A stretch of 21,161 bases of DNA, taken from NCBI GenBank assembly GCA_035640455.1, contig DASQWB010000087.1, forward strand, positions 1 to 21,161, given 5' to 3'. Every line of letters begins with the position of its first letter. Positions within the stretch are counted from its first letter, which is position 1. The notes beneath the pieces were generated by a model, which saw nothing but the letters and a program-made list of their open reading frames with translations, made no database searches and was not told the origin of the DNA. The stretch comes from AC-50 sp035640455 (GTDB taxonomy: Bacteria; Actinomycetota; Thermoleophilia; Gaiellales; Gaiellaceae). Positions 9,704-17,496 of the stretch are shown here, piece after piece. Position numbers and translations under genes: made by a program.

Positions 9704-10408
9704 TCACCGCCGTCGGGGCGCGAGCCACTCCGGGTCGGCCGCGATCTGCTCCTCGGCGCGGCGGAGGTCCTTCGGGGTGTTCACCGTCAGCCACAGCCCC
9801 TCGTGGCGGTACGCGCGCAGGCGCCGCTCCGCGACGAGCTCGGGGAAGGTCGTCGTCTCGTGGTCGCCGCGCTCCGGAAGCCGCGCGAGCGCCTCCTCCC
9901 CCAGCACGTAGACGCCGCAGTTCACCCAGTAGGGAACGCGGCCGGCCTCCCTGAAGTCGATCACGACGTCGTCCTCGCCGACGTCGACGAGCCCGAACGG
10001 CGAGGGCGGCCGCGCGACGGTGATCGTCGCCGCGGCGCCGCCGCGCTCGTGGTGCGCGAGGAGGGCCTCGAAGTCGACGTCGAGGAGCTCGTCGCCGTTC
10101 AGCGCGAAGACCTCGCCCGATTCGCGGCGCTCTCTCGCGGCGAAGCGGATCCCGCCGCCCCGCCCGAGCCGCTCCGGCTCCTCCGCGATCGCTATCTCGA
10201 CGCCGAGCCCCTCGAGCTCGGCCGTGAACAGGTCGCCCTGGCCGGCGGCGCAGCTCACGATCACGCGCTCGACGCCCGCCGCCGCCAGACGTAGCACCTG
10301 GTAGGCGACGAGCGGCCGCCCGCAGACGGCGACGAGCGACTTCGGCCGGCCCTCGGCGGCGTCCCCGAGCCGCTCCGCCTTGCCGCCGGCGAGGATGATT
10401 GCTTCCAA
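9704..10408 (-). CDS. Sugar nucleotidyltransferase, HddC/mannose-1-phosphate guanylyltransferase-like
   Basis: The 234-residue NTP-transferase starts at its nucleotide-binding loop (EAIILAGGKAERLGD, then GRPKSLVAVCGRPLV). The catalytic metal motif is FALNGDELLDVDF, followed by PSPFGLVDVGED, VNCGVYVLG and a terminal TVNTPKDLRRAEE, which resembles heptose-1-P or mannose-1-P guanylyltransferases. The TTG at 10408 is preferred because the protein then begins exactly at the conserved loop, 7 bases after the ugd stop. An open extension to 10495 runs inside ugd and is low-complexity. No strong ribosome binding site is seen, suggesting coupling to ugd translation. The substrate is not determined; the companion enzyme at 8499-9260 probably uses a different sugar. 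Confidence 0.85.
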   Translation of the reverse strand: MEAIILAGGKAERLGDAAEGRPKSLVAVCGRPLVAYQVLRLAAAGVERVIVSCAAGQGDLFTAELEGLGVEIAIAEEPERLGRGGGIRFAARERRESGEVFALNGDELLDVDFEALLAHHERGGAAATITVARPPSPFGLVDVGEDDVVIDFREAGRVPYWVNCGVYVLGEEALARLPERGDHETTTFPELVAERRLRAYRHEGLWLTVNTPKDLRRAEEQIAADPEWLAPRRR

Positions 10409-10415
10409 CGCGGGC

Positions 10416-13160
10416 TTACGGCTTGAGTTCGGGCTCCGGGTCCCGCTCCGTCGTCTCGGCAAGCGCGCCGAACGGCGAGCTCGGCCGGCCGACACCCTCG
10501 TACGCGAACCCCGCCGCTCGAACCTCCGCCGGATCGAGCAGGTTCCGGCCGTCGACGACGACCGGGCGCCGCATCGCGGCCCGCGTCTCCGGCGTGATCA
10601 GGTCACGCAGCTCCGGCCACTCGGTCACGATCACCGCCGCGTCCGCGCCGGTCACCGCCTCGAGGGGCGTCTCGCAGAAGGTCGCGCTCTGCAGCAGCTC
10701 GCGCGGCCGGGCCACCGGATCCCACGCGCGCACCTCGGCGCCCTCCGCGAGCAGGCGCGACGCGAGGACGATCGACGGCGCCTCGCGCACGTCGTCGGTA
10801 AACGGCTTGAACGCGAGCCCGAGCAGCGCGACGGTCGTCCCGCGGAGCGAGCCGAGGTGCTTCTTCAGCTTCCCGATCACGCGCCGTTTCTGGAGCTCGT
10901 TGACCTCGATCACCGCGTTCAGGAGCTGGAAGTGGTAGCCCGAGTTGGAGGCGAGCTGCTTGAGCGCGAGCGAGTCCTTCGGGAAGCAGTTCGAGACGAC
11001 GAGGCCGCCGGTCGTCACGAACGTGTGCGTCGGCGGCACCTCGAGCGAGTAAACATGGCCGGTATGGCGACGGCGGACGAGGTCGGTTACGCGGACCCAC
11101 GCCGCATTCTCCCTCCGCCGGTAGCCGGTCGGTGCGATCCGCTTGGCCTGCCGGCGCAGCGAGTGGAGGATCGCCGTGCGCTGCGTCGCCGGAACGAGGT
11201 CGAGCAGCCGCTCGACCTGATCCGCGCCCGAGACCACGAGCCAGTAGGTGTCGACCGTCGACTTGGCCGTGCGGCCGACCTTGAGCCGCGCGACGATCCC
11301 GAGCTCGCCGAGCAGCCGGAGCATTCCGTCGGCGAGCTCCCGGCTGACGGCGCCGTACTCCAGCACGACGCTCGGTCCGCCGCTCACGTGCGACCAGGAG
11401 CCGTCGCCGAGCCAGAGCCCGGCGAGCAACGCCCGCTTGTGCTCGTCGCTCTCGTCCCAGACGAGGTCGGGAAGCCGCTGCTCGTAGCAATTCGCCCCGA
11501 GGCCGAACGCGCCGAGCCACCAGGTCGCGAGCAGCCGCGAGCTGACCCGCACGACCTTCGACGGCGGCGTCTCGAAGACGGTCGCCTTGACGCCGAGCGA
11601 CCGCCAGAAGCCGGCGACCTCCTCGACGAGCTCGTCCTCGTCGCGAGGGTGGAAGCTCCACTCCAGCCGGTGGTGGCCGTGCTCGCCGTCGCGCGGCGAG
11701 TGACCTTCCGCGAGGTATAGGCCGACGACGCGCCAGAACTGCGCCGTCAAAGGAATCGACGCCGGGACGTACGTGCCGTTTCGGGCGGTGCCGAAGGAGG
11801 CTTCCTCGAGCTCGAGGTCGAGCGCCGCGGCCCCGTCGAGCCTCAGCGCGCCGGCGCGGCGGATGTCGTGCGAGCGCGCGACGACACCGCGGTGATGGCC
11901 CAGCGGCCCGAGCGTCTCCTGGATCTCCCGGGCGCCGATCAGCTCGAGCTCGCGGCGGTACGGCCTGACGATGACGTCGTTCGCGTTCAGGCCCGCGCTC
12001 TCGAACCCGCCGAGGACGTTCAACCGTCGAGGGCGCGGCCGCTCTTCCACGCGGACGCCCTGCGCGATCGGCAGCCAGTCCGCGCTCGTCAGCTCCTGCG
12101 CGAGCTTCCGGCCCTCTTCCGTGACGAAGACGTGATCCGGCGTGCAGCGGACGCGGCGGCCCATCTTCGTCCGTACCTCGACGACCTCGCCGTCGTACTC
12201 GCGCCGGGTGAGGAGCTCGATCGGCAGGAACTCCGCGCCCTCGCCGTCGGGCCGCCACGACAGGATCTCGACCCGAGCGCCCGGCTCGGTTTCCTCGTAG
12301 AGAGCCGCTAGCGTGACGAGCCGCTTGCGACCCTCCTGCCGCACCAGCACGGTCTCGTGGCCGAGCAGGCACGAGCCCCCGTAGCCGATGCCCGCGCGCA
12401 GGAAGTGCGGCCCCAGGCGGTGGTCGAGGCCGATTCCGCGCGCCACCTGGACAACGTCGGCGCCCGTCGCCTCGCAGACGTTCGCGATCTCGTTGATGAA
12501 GCTGATCCGCGTCATGAGGAACGCGTTCGAGGCGAGCTTCACCATCTCCGCCGAGTTCACGTCCGCCCGCACGACCGGGGCGTCGATCTCCGCGTGGAGC
12601 GCCTCGACGCGGTCTCCGTCAGCCTCCTCGAAGGCGCCGATCACGATCCGGTCCGGCTTCCGGAAGTCCTCGACGGCGCTGCCCTCGGCCGTGAACTCCG
12701 GGTTCGCGACGTAGCCGACGTGGCGGAACCCGCGCGCGTCGAGCGCGTGCCGCACCTTCTCTCCCGTCCCGACCGGGACCGTGCTCTTCATGACGAGCAG
12801 CGGCCGCTCCACGCCGGTCACCTGCGGAAGCTCATCGACGACGGTCCAGACCCGCGAGAGGTCGGCGTCGCCCGAGTAGGTCGGCGGCGTGTCGACGCAG
12901 ACGTAGACGAACTCGGCGCCTGCGATCGCCTCGCCGACGTCGAGCGTGAAGGACAGGCGCTCGCGGTTGCGCTCGAGCAGCTCGTCGAGCCCGGGCTCGT
13001 AGATCGGGACGCGTCCCCCGCGGAGCGCCTCGATCTTCTCGGGGACGACGTCGCGGACCGCGACGAGGTGGCCGAGGTCGGCGAAGCCGGCCGCCGTCAC
13101 GAGGCCGACGTAGCCCGCTCCGAAGACGGCGATTCGCGCCGGCTGAGGCGTACCTGCCAT
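10416..13160 (-). CDS. ugd: UDP-glucose 6-dehydrogenase interrupted by an intein
   Basis: Ugd oxidises UDP-glucose to UDP-glucuronate with two NAD+. The 914-residue precursor has the Rossmann motif IAVFGAGYVGLVTAAGFADL near residue 10, then EPGLDELL, VCVDTPPTY, STVPVGTG and NPEFTAEGSA, followed by GIGYGGS. The expected catalytic CFPKD does not follow. It resumes 461 residues later, after an intein. The C-terminal half has LGLAFKPFTDDVREAPS and DGRNLLDP. Removing residues 264-724 leaves a normal 453-residue dehydrogenase. The ATG at 13160 follows AAGG; a GTG at 13169 is in frame. Without splicing the enzyme lacks its active site, so activity depends on the intein. A UDP-sugar dehydrogenase of related specificity remains possible. 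Confidence 0.93.
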   Translation of the reverse strand: MAGTPQPARIAVFGAGYVGLVTAAGFADLGHLVAVRDVVPEKIEALRGGRVPIYEPGLDELLERNRERLSFTLDVGEAIAGAEFVYVCVDTPPTYSGDADLSRVWTVVDELPQVTGVERPLLVMKSTVPVGTGEKVRHALDARGFRHVGYVANPEFTAEGSAVEDFRKPDRIVIGAFEEADGDRVEALHAEIDAPVVRADVNSAEMVKLASNAFLMTRISFINEIANVCEATGADVVQVARGIGLDHRLGPHFLRAGIGYGGSCLLGHETVLVRQEGRKRLVTLAALYEETEPGARVEILSWRPDGEGAEFLPIELLTRREYDGEVVEVRTKMGRRVRCTPDHVFVTEEGRKLAQELTSADWLPIAQGVRVEERPRPRRLNVLGGFESAGLNANDVIVRPYRRELELIGAREIQETLGPLGHHRGVVARSHDIRRAGALRLDGAAALDLELEEASFGTARNGTYVPASIPLTAQFWRVVGLYLAEGHSPRDGEHGHHRLEWSFHPRDEDELVEEVAGFWRSLGVKATVFETPPSKVVRVSSRLLATWWLGAFGLGANCYEQRLPDLVWDESDEHKRALLAGLWLGDGSWSHVSGGPSVVLEYGAVSRELADGMLRLLGELGIVARLKVGRTAKSTVDTYWLVVSGADQVERLLDLVPATQRTAILHSLRRQAKRIAPTGYRRRENAAWVRVTDLVRRRHTGHVYSLEVPPTHTFVTTGGLVVSNCFPKDSLALKQLASNSGYHFQLLNAVIEVNELQKRRVIGKLKKHLGSLRGTTVALLGLAFKPFTDDVREAPSIVLASRLLAEGAEVRAWDPVARPRELLQSATFCETPLEAVTGADAAVIVTEWPELRDLITPETRAAMRRPVVVDGRNLLDPAEVRAAGFAYEGVGRPSSPFGALAETTERDPEPELKP
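10989..12371 (-). mobile_element. Intein with LAGLIDADG homing endonuclease, inside ugd
   Basis: The insertion has 461 residues and lies between GGS and CFPKD. Block A is the N-terminal CLLGHETVLV with Cys1 as nucleophile. Block B is RCTPDHVFV, with Thr77 and His80. The two endonuclease motifs are VGLYLAEGH (residues 216-224, acidic Glu) and LLAGLWLGDGSW (315-326, acidic Asp), so the homing enzyme may be active. Block F is HVYSLEVPPTHTFVTT, ending GGLVVSN. The terminal Asn461 and the +1 Cys are standard. The penultimate residue is Ser instead of the usual His, which may slow Asn cyclisation. The +1 residue is the dehydrogenase catalytic cysteine. Base composition resembles the host gene. Confidence 0.95.
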
Positions 13161-13170
13161 GTTCCGCACC

Positions 13171-15120
13171 TTACTTGCGAAGAGGAGTCAGGCTCTTTGC
13201 GATCGCGAGCATCGTCTCGTTCGAGAGGGCGTCGAGCAGGGTGTTCGTCACCCAGTAAGTGGCGCCGTGGTCGTGCAGCACGATCATGTGCAGGTGCGGC
13301 CCCGCGTAGTAGAAGTCGTACTCGCGGCCCTTGATCCGGTGCTCGAAGTTCGGCTCCTGGAGGACGGGCGCGTCAGGCCAGTCGGTCTCCTCGATGCCCC
13401 AGTAGTCGCCGATCGTGCTCGTCCGGAAGACGAGGCGAACGGCCTTGTGGCCCTTCGCGATCCAGTACGAGCGGATCGGCTCGGCGGCATCCGGCGTGGA
13501 GGTCTTCTCGATCAGCCGCGGGTACTGGAGCCTGAACGGCACGCGGCGCCGGACCGAGCGGAGCAGCGGGACGGTCGCACCGGGGTTCTCGACGACGGCG
13601 GGCGGCTGCTTCTTCGGCGTCTGGTCGATCGTGCTCGGAGTAAAGGTGCCGTCGAAGCTCGCGCCGACGACGACGATCAGGAGCGCCCTGAACTGCTGCG
13701 GGCGAAGCGAGCGCGGGATCGGTGCGATCTCGGCGTCGCCGAAGAGGTTCGCCACGCGCCTCGCCGCCCGCGCGCCGAGCGGCTTCTTGGCGTCGTAGTA
13801 GACGACCGTGTGCTGGTAGTCGAAGCGGGGCGCGTTGCGGTCGGCCGGGTCGGGCGGCACGATCACGCGGTAGTGGCGCTTCGCGAGCTCGAACGACGCG
13901 TTCGCCGCCGACCCGGCCTGGCCGTTTCCGTTCAGCACGACGAGCGAGATCTGCTTCGGGCGCGGGGCATGTGACCGGAACTTCGTCCCGAGCGCCTGCG
14001 CCGTCGCCTTGTCGGGCGCCTCGACGTCCGGGTTCGTGAACTCCCGCACCGCCTGCTCGACCGCTCCCGGCGGCGCGGCGAGCTCCGCGTTGTACGGGCC
14101 CGCAGGCTGGAGGTTCTGGATCTTCGGCTGGAAGAAGTGGCCGCTCGGGAGCTTGTAGAGGAAGAACGCGTAGGAGAGGATCGTCTTGCCGGAGATCGCG
14201 CGGTTGCCGGACTGGCCGACCTGGACGTTCGACGTCACCGCGTGGATGAGCTTCGGCAGCTTGTCGAGCGTGAACGACTGGCTCACCTGCTCCTTGAAGG
14301 CCTTCACGAACGCCTGCTGGCGGGCGACTCGGTAGAGGTCGGAGTCGGTGTGCCGGTAGCGGACGAAGTCGAGCGCGTCGGAGCCCTTCAGCCGCTGGTA
14401 GCCCGGCTCGAGGTTGATCGTCGCGTAGGTGTTCACGCCGGTGGTGAGCCCGGCGTTGTTGTTGAAGTAGCGCCGGTCGACGTCCATCCACACCCCGCCG
14501 AGCTTGTCGACGACCTGCTTGAAGCCGCGGAAGTCCACTGTGATCAGGTAGTTGACGGAGAGGCCGGTGAGCGCCTTTACCGTCTCGAGCGTCCCCCGCG
14601 TCTTGCAGAGCTCGTACGCGGCGTTGATCCGGTCGAGGCTCACCGGGCGACCCGGGCAGTGGATCGGGACGATCAGGTCGCGCGGGAACGACATGAGCGA
14701 GACGGTGTTGTCGATCGGGTCCGCCCGAACGAGCATGACCGTGTCCGAGCGCGAGGGCAGGCTCGACTCGGGCCCGGCGCGGTGGTCGTAGCCGACGATC
14801 AGCGCCGTCGCGGGCTTCCCGGCCTCCGTGAGGTCGAGGCCTCTCTCGGCCTGGATCAGCGCCGGGTCGTGCGCCTGCACGGCCTTGACCTGCTCGTGGA
14901 AGTAGAGGTAGGCGCCGCCGAGGAGCCCGGCGGCGACGACGAGCACCGCGACGAGCAGCCAGAGCAGGATCCGGCCGACGAGCTGGAGTCCCGTGCGGCG
15001 CGGCGGCTCCGGCTGCCGGTAGAGCGTCATCGGCGTCAGCGCCGCGGGGGGGAGGACGGGGCGGCCGTTGCCGTCGACTGCGGCGCCGCGGCCGATTCCT
15101 CTCTTCAGCGTGGTCCGCAT
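13171..15120 (-). CDS. LytR-CpsA-Psr family cell-wall polymer ligase with LytR_C and an extra C-terminal domain
   Basis: LCP enzymes move lipid-linked glycopolymers onto peptidoglycan outside the membrane. The 649-residue product has a cytoplasmic N-terminus, one membrane segment at about residues 45-73 (LVGRILLWLLVAVLVVAAG), then the LCP domain at about 105-290. That domain shows SRSDTVMLVRADP, SLMSFPRDLIVPI with the catalytic Arg/Asp, DRINAAYE, GGVWMDVDRR and DFVRYRHTDSDLYRVARQQ. A LytR_C domain follows at about 388-490 (ISLVVLNGNGQAGSAANAS). Residues 520-649 form a further domain (SYWIAKGHKAVRLVFR; LSNETMLAIAKSL) not usual for LCP proteins. The ATG at 15120 is chosen as the first start before the basic N-terminus; a hairpin lies just upstream. 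The start of ugd follows its stop by ten bases, linking it to polymer precursor genes. Confidence 0.9.
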   Translation of the reverse strand: MRTTLKRGIGRGAAVDGNGRPVLPPAALTPMTLYRQPEPPRRTGLQLVGRILLWLLVAVLVVAAGLLGGAYLYFHEQVKAVQAHDPALIQAERGLDLTEAGKPATALIVGYDHRAGPESSLPSRSDTVMLVRADPIDNTVSLMSFPRDLIVPIHCPGRPVSLDRINAAYELCKTRGTLETVKALTGLSVNYLITVDFRGFKQVVDKLGGVWMDVDRRYFNNNAGLTTGVNTYATINLEPGYQRLKGSDALDFVRYRHTDSDLYRVARQQAFVKAFKEQVSQSFTLDKLPKLIHAVTSNVQVGQSGNRAISGKTILSYAFFLYKLPSGHFFQPKIQNLQPAGPYNAELAAPPGAVEQAVREFTNPDVEAPDKATAQALGTKFRSHAPRPKQISLVVLNGNGQAGSAANASFELAKRHYRVIVPPDPADRNAPRFDYQHTVVYYDAKKPLGARAARRVANLFGDAEIAPIPRSLRPQQFRALLIVVVGASFDGTFTPSTIDQTPKKQPPAVVENPGATVPLLRSVRRRVPFRLQYPRLIEKTSTPDAAEPIRSYWIAKGHKAVRLVFRTSTIGDYWGIEETDWPDAPVLQEPNFEHRIKGREYDFYYAGPHLHMIVLHDHGATYWVTNTLLDALSNETMLAIAKSLTPLRK

Positions 15121-15122
15121 GC

Positions 15123-15154
15123 GGAAAACGAGGGGCGCTCCTTCGCGAGCGCCC
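15123..15154 (-). terminator. Hairpin followed by a short T run, after the GCS2 gene and before the LCP start
   Basis: The minus strand reads GGGCGCTC, loop GCGAAG, GAGCGCCC (15154-15133), then CTCGTTTT. An 8-bp perfect GC-rich stem with a four-T run fits a weak intrinsic terminator for the sulfur operon. The only AAGGAG upstream of the LCP ATG (15120) lies in the loop and 3' arm of this hairpin, about 19 bases from the start, so it could instead be a leader element. Confidence 0.5.
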
Positions 15155-15187
15155 GCCGAGCGGCGAGGATACCCGACTAGGCGGCCG

Positions 15188-16297
15188 TTATACGCCTTCG
15201 ACCGTCGTCGCGGCGACGAACTCCGCGACGCCGAGGAGCGACTTCGTCTCGGCGTACACGCGCCGCTGCTCGTCGGCTCCTGTGCCGGTTCGGAGGATCT
15301 CCTCGACATCCCCGAGCTGCAGCGCGCAACCTAGGCGGCGCGCGGCCGGCTCCGCGAGCTCGACGAGCTGCCGGAGCGCCTCGCGCGCCGGGCGCTCCTC
15401 GTCGCGCTCGAGCCAGATCAGGTCGGCGTCGAGGCCGTAGCGGGCCGCGCGCCACTTGTTCTCGGCGACGAGGGTCACCGGCTGGATCGGCAGCGCGCCC
15501 TCGCGTTCGTGCCGCTCGGCGAGCGTCGCGACGAGGCTCTGGACGAGCGCCACGATCGCCGAGACGCTCTCGATGCGCGTCTGGGCGTCGCAGACGCGAA
15601 CCTCGATCGTGCCGAGGCGCGGGTGCGGGCGGAGATCCCACCAGATGTACGTGTAGTCGGGGAAGGAGTTCGTCTTGACCGCGCGCTCGACGAGGAGCTC
15701 GAACTCGTCGAACGAGGAGAAGGCCGGCGGCAGGCCGCTGCGCGGGAAGGTGTCGAAGACCTTCGTCCGCGTTGACGCGAGGCCCGTGTCGCGGCCGCCC
15801 CAGAAGGGTGAGTTCGCCGAGAGCGCGAGCAGCTCCGGGAGCCAGGTGCGGAGGGCGTTCGCGACCGAGATCGCCTGGTCCGCGCTCTGCAGGCCGACGT
15901 GCACGTGCAGCCCGAAGATCACCTGGCGCTCGGCCGTCCACTGCATCTTTTCCATCAGGCCTGCGTAGCGCGGCTCGTCGGTCACCTCCTGGTGCTCGTA
16001 GCGCGAGAAGGGGTGCGTGCCGGCCGAGGCGATCAACGTTCCGCGCTCGGCGGCCGCGGCGCGGAGCCGCGCCCGCAGCTGCCGGGCCTCGTCGAGCGTT
16101 TCCTCGACGTTGCGGCCGATGCTCGTCGCGACCTCGAGCACCGAGCGGAGCAGCTCGGGCTTGATCCGCTCGTCGCCGGCCGCCTCGGCGACCTCGTCGA
16201 AGCGCGAGACGAGCTCGTAGCTCTCCGGCGAGAGGAGCTGGAACTCCTCCTCGATGCCGATGGTGAAGGGCGCGCTACGCCCGAACATCACCTCCAT
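15188..16297 (-). CDS. Glutamate-cysteine ligase type 2 (YbdK/GCS2 carboxylate-amine ligase)
   Basis: YbdK-type enzymes join glutamate to cysteine with ATP, though with weak activity in E. coli. The 369-residue product has TIGIEEEFQLLSPESYEL near the N-terminus, AGTHPFSRYEHQEVTDEPRY, GLHVHVGLQSADQA and SPFWGGRDTGLASTRT. It continues with TYIWWDLRPHPRLGTIEVRV and VAENKWRAARYGLDADLI, all typical of GCS2. The length matches the usual 370. Start: ATG 16297 is taken; an in-frame ATG at 16288 lies two bases after GGAGG and would shorten the protein by three residues. It is 29 bases after the methionine synthase gene, so it probably belongs to the same unit. Actinomycetes usually rely on mycothiol or ergothioneine, so the true product could be another gamma-glutamyl compound. 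Confidence 0.9.
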   Translation of the reverse strand: MEVMFGRSAPFTIGIEEEFQLLSPESYELVSRFDEVAEAAGDERIKPELLRSVLEVATSIGRNVEETLDEARQLRARLRAAAAERGTLIASAGTHPFSRYEHQEVTDEPRYAGLMEKMQWTAERQVIFGLHVHVGLQSADQAISVANALRTWLPELLALSANSPFWGGRDTGLASTRTKVFDTFPRSGLPPAFSSFDEFELLVERAVKTNSFPDYTYIWWDLRPHPRLGTIEVRVCDAQTRIESVSAIVALVQSLVATLAERHEREGALPIQPVTLVAENKWRAARYGLDADLIWLERDEERPAREALRQLVELAEPAARRLGCALQLGDVEEILRTGTGADEQRRVYAETKSLLGVAEFVAATTVEGV

Positions 16298-16326
16298 GGC
16301 GGGCGGCAGGGTAGCCGCCGGCACAC

Positions 16327-17496
16327 CTAGCGCGAGCCGGCGTGCGCCCGGTTCAGCGCCTCTTCGGCGAGCCGGGTGCCCTCGACCATGTTCGCGAGCT
16401 TCTCGTAGGCGACGTCCCAGCTCCGCGTACGGAGACCGCAGTCGGGATTGACCGACACGCGCTCCGGCCCGAGGAGCTCCGCCGCGTAGACGATCCGGTC
16501 GCGGACGAGCTCGGCCGGCTCGACGAAGTTCGTGTGGATGTCGAGGACGCCGAGGCCGACGTTCGGCGCGTCCTCGTGCTCGCGGAAGAGGAAGAGCGGC
16601 TCGTAGCCGGGGCGGTCGGCACCGTCGGTGCCGAGGTCGTGGGAGTCGCGGTTCGCGAACTCGAGCTGGAGCTCGAAGCAGTCGTCGAGGTCGAGCACGT
16701 GCGGGAACAAGAGCGAGTAGTCGGAGAAGCAGATATGGAGGCTCCGCCGCGCCGCCGGGATCCCCGCCACCGAGGCGTTGAACGCCTCGACCCCGACCGG
16801 CACCTCGTCCGGCCGCGTCGTCAGCGCCGGCTCGTCGATCTGGATCCAGTCGCAGCCGGCTTCGACGACCGCGGCCGCGTTCGGTCGCACGACCCGCTCG
16901 GCCACGTCCAAGAGGAACCGGCGCCGCGCGTCGGCGCGCTGCTCCGCCGTCGCGCCCAGAGCACCGTGACGGCCGTAGTGTTCGTCGTACGACCAGTCGA
17001 CGATCGTGTACGGCCCCGTGAACGGCACCTTCAACCGACGATCCGTCCGCGCCGCTAAGAACCGGTACTCGTCGACGTCGTACGGCCCGTCGATAGCCGG
17101 CTCCTCGACGCAAGCCGCCTTGGAGTAGTACTTGTTGTCGAACGACCGGACGGTGCCGCGCTGCTCGAAGCCGTGCGCGTGCCGGATGACGTGGTCGTAC
17201 ATCTCGGTCCGCCGCTGCTCGCCGTCGTAGACGACGTCGAGCCCGGCCCGCTCGAGCAGCGCCAGACCGTAGCGGGACGACCAGTCGTCGATCAGGCGCA
17301 GCTCGTCGTGGCCGACCTCGCCGCGGCGGAGCGTCTCGACGAGCTCCTCCGTGCCGTCGAGCTCGAGCTTCTGCGCCCACCGCTCGGCCTCGGCGACGTC
17401 CGCCTTCTCGATCGGCCGCCCGGCGAAGGCCTTCACGCGCCACGGCGGCTTGGCGAGGCTGCCGATCTCACGGGTCTCGAACATCACGTCGGTCAT
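16327..17496 (-). CDS. Cobalamin-independent-type methionine synthase catalytic domain (core MetE)
   Basis: The enzyme would methylate homocysteine to methionine. The 389-residue product equals the C-terminal half of MetE only. It has the homocysteine-site segments REIGSLAKPPWR and VVYDGEQRRTEMYD, and IQIDEPAL. All four zinc ligands are present: His254 and Cys256 (LHICFSDYS), Glu279 (LQLEFANRDS) and Cys353 (VNPDCGLRTR), matching His641, Cys643, Glu665 and Cys726 of E. coli MetE. LGVLDIHTNFVEPAEL is also conserved. AAGGAG eight bases before ATG 17496 supports the start, and the ATGA overlap with the upstream gene indicates coupled translation. The methyl donor is open: methyl-folate with help from the partner, or another donor as in folate-independent core enzymes (MesA-MesD). 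Confidence 0.9.
   Translation of the reverse strand: MTDVMFETREIGSLAKPPWRVKAFAGRPIEKADVAEAERWAQKLELDGTEELVETLRRGEVGHDELRLIDDWSSRYGLALLERAGLDVVYDGEQRRTEMYDHVIRHAHGFEQRGTVRSFDNKYYSKAACVEEPAIDGPYDVDEYRFLAARTDRRLKVPFTGPYTIVDWSYDEHYGRHGALGATAEQRADARRRFLLDVAERVVRPNAAAVVEAGCDWIQIDEPALTTRPDEVPVGVEAFNASVAGIPAARRSLHICFSDYSLLFPHVLDLDDCFELQLEFANRDSHDLGTDGADRPGYEPLFLFREHEDAPNVGLGVLDIHTNFVEPAELVRDRIVYAAELLGPERVSVNPDCGLRTRSWDVAYEKLANMVEGTRLAEEALNRAHAGSR

Noticed and set aside
10380..11720. Long plus-strand open frame opposite ugd and its intein (with similar ones at 1127-2392, 7887-9911 and 12357-13334)
   Set aside because: These are antisense shadows of well-identified genes. GC-rich third positions suppress stop codons on the other strand; the translations are Arg/Leu/Asp-rich and match no family.
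10989..12371. Ugd with a toxin-type Hint or hedgehog domain instead of an intein
   Set aside because: Complete N- and C-terminal splicing blocks, two LAGLIDADG motifs and a perfectly restored CFPKD extein on the other side identify an intein.
10603..12372. A minus-strand open frame inside ugd in another phase
   Set aside because: Arg/Ala/Pro-rich translation typical of a shifted GC-rich frame, while the ugd/intein frame has complete motifs.
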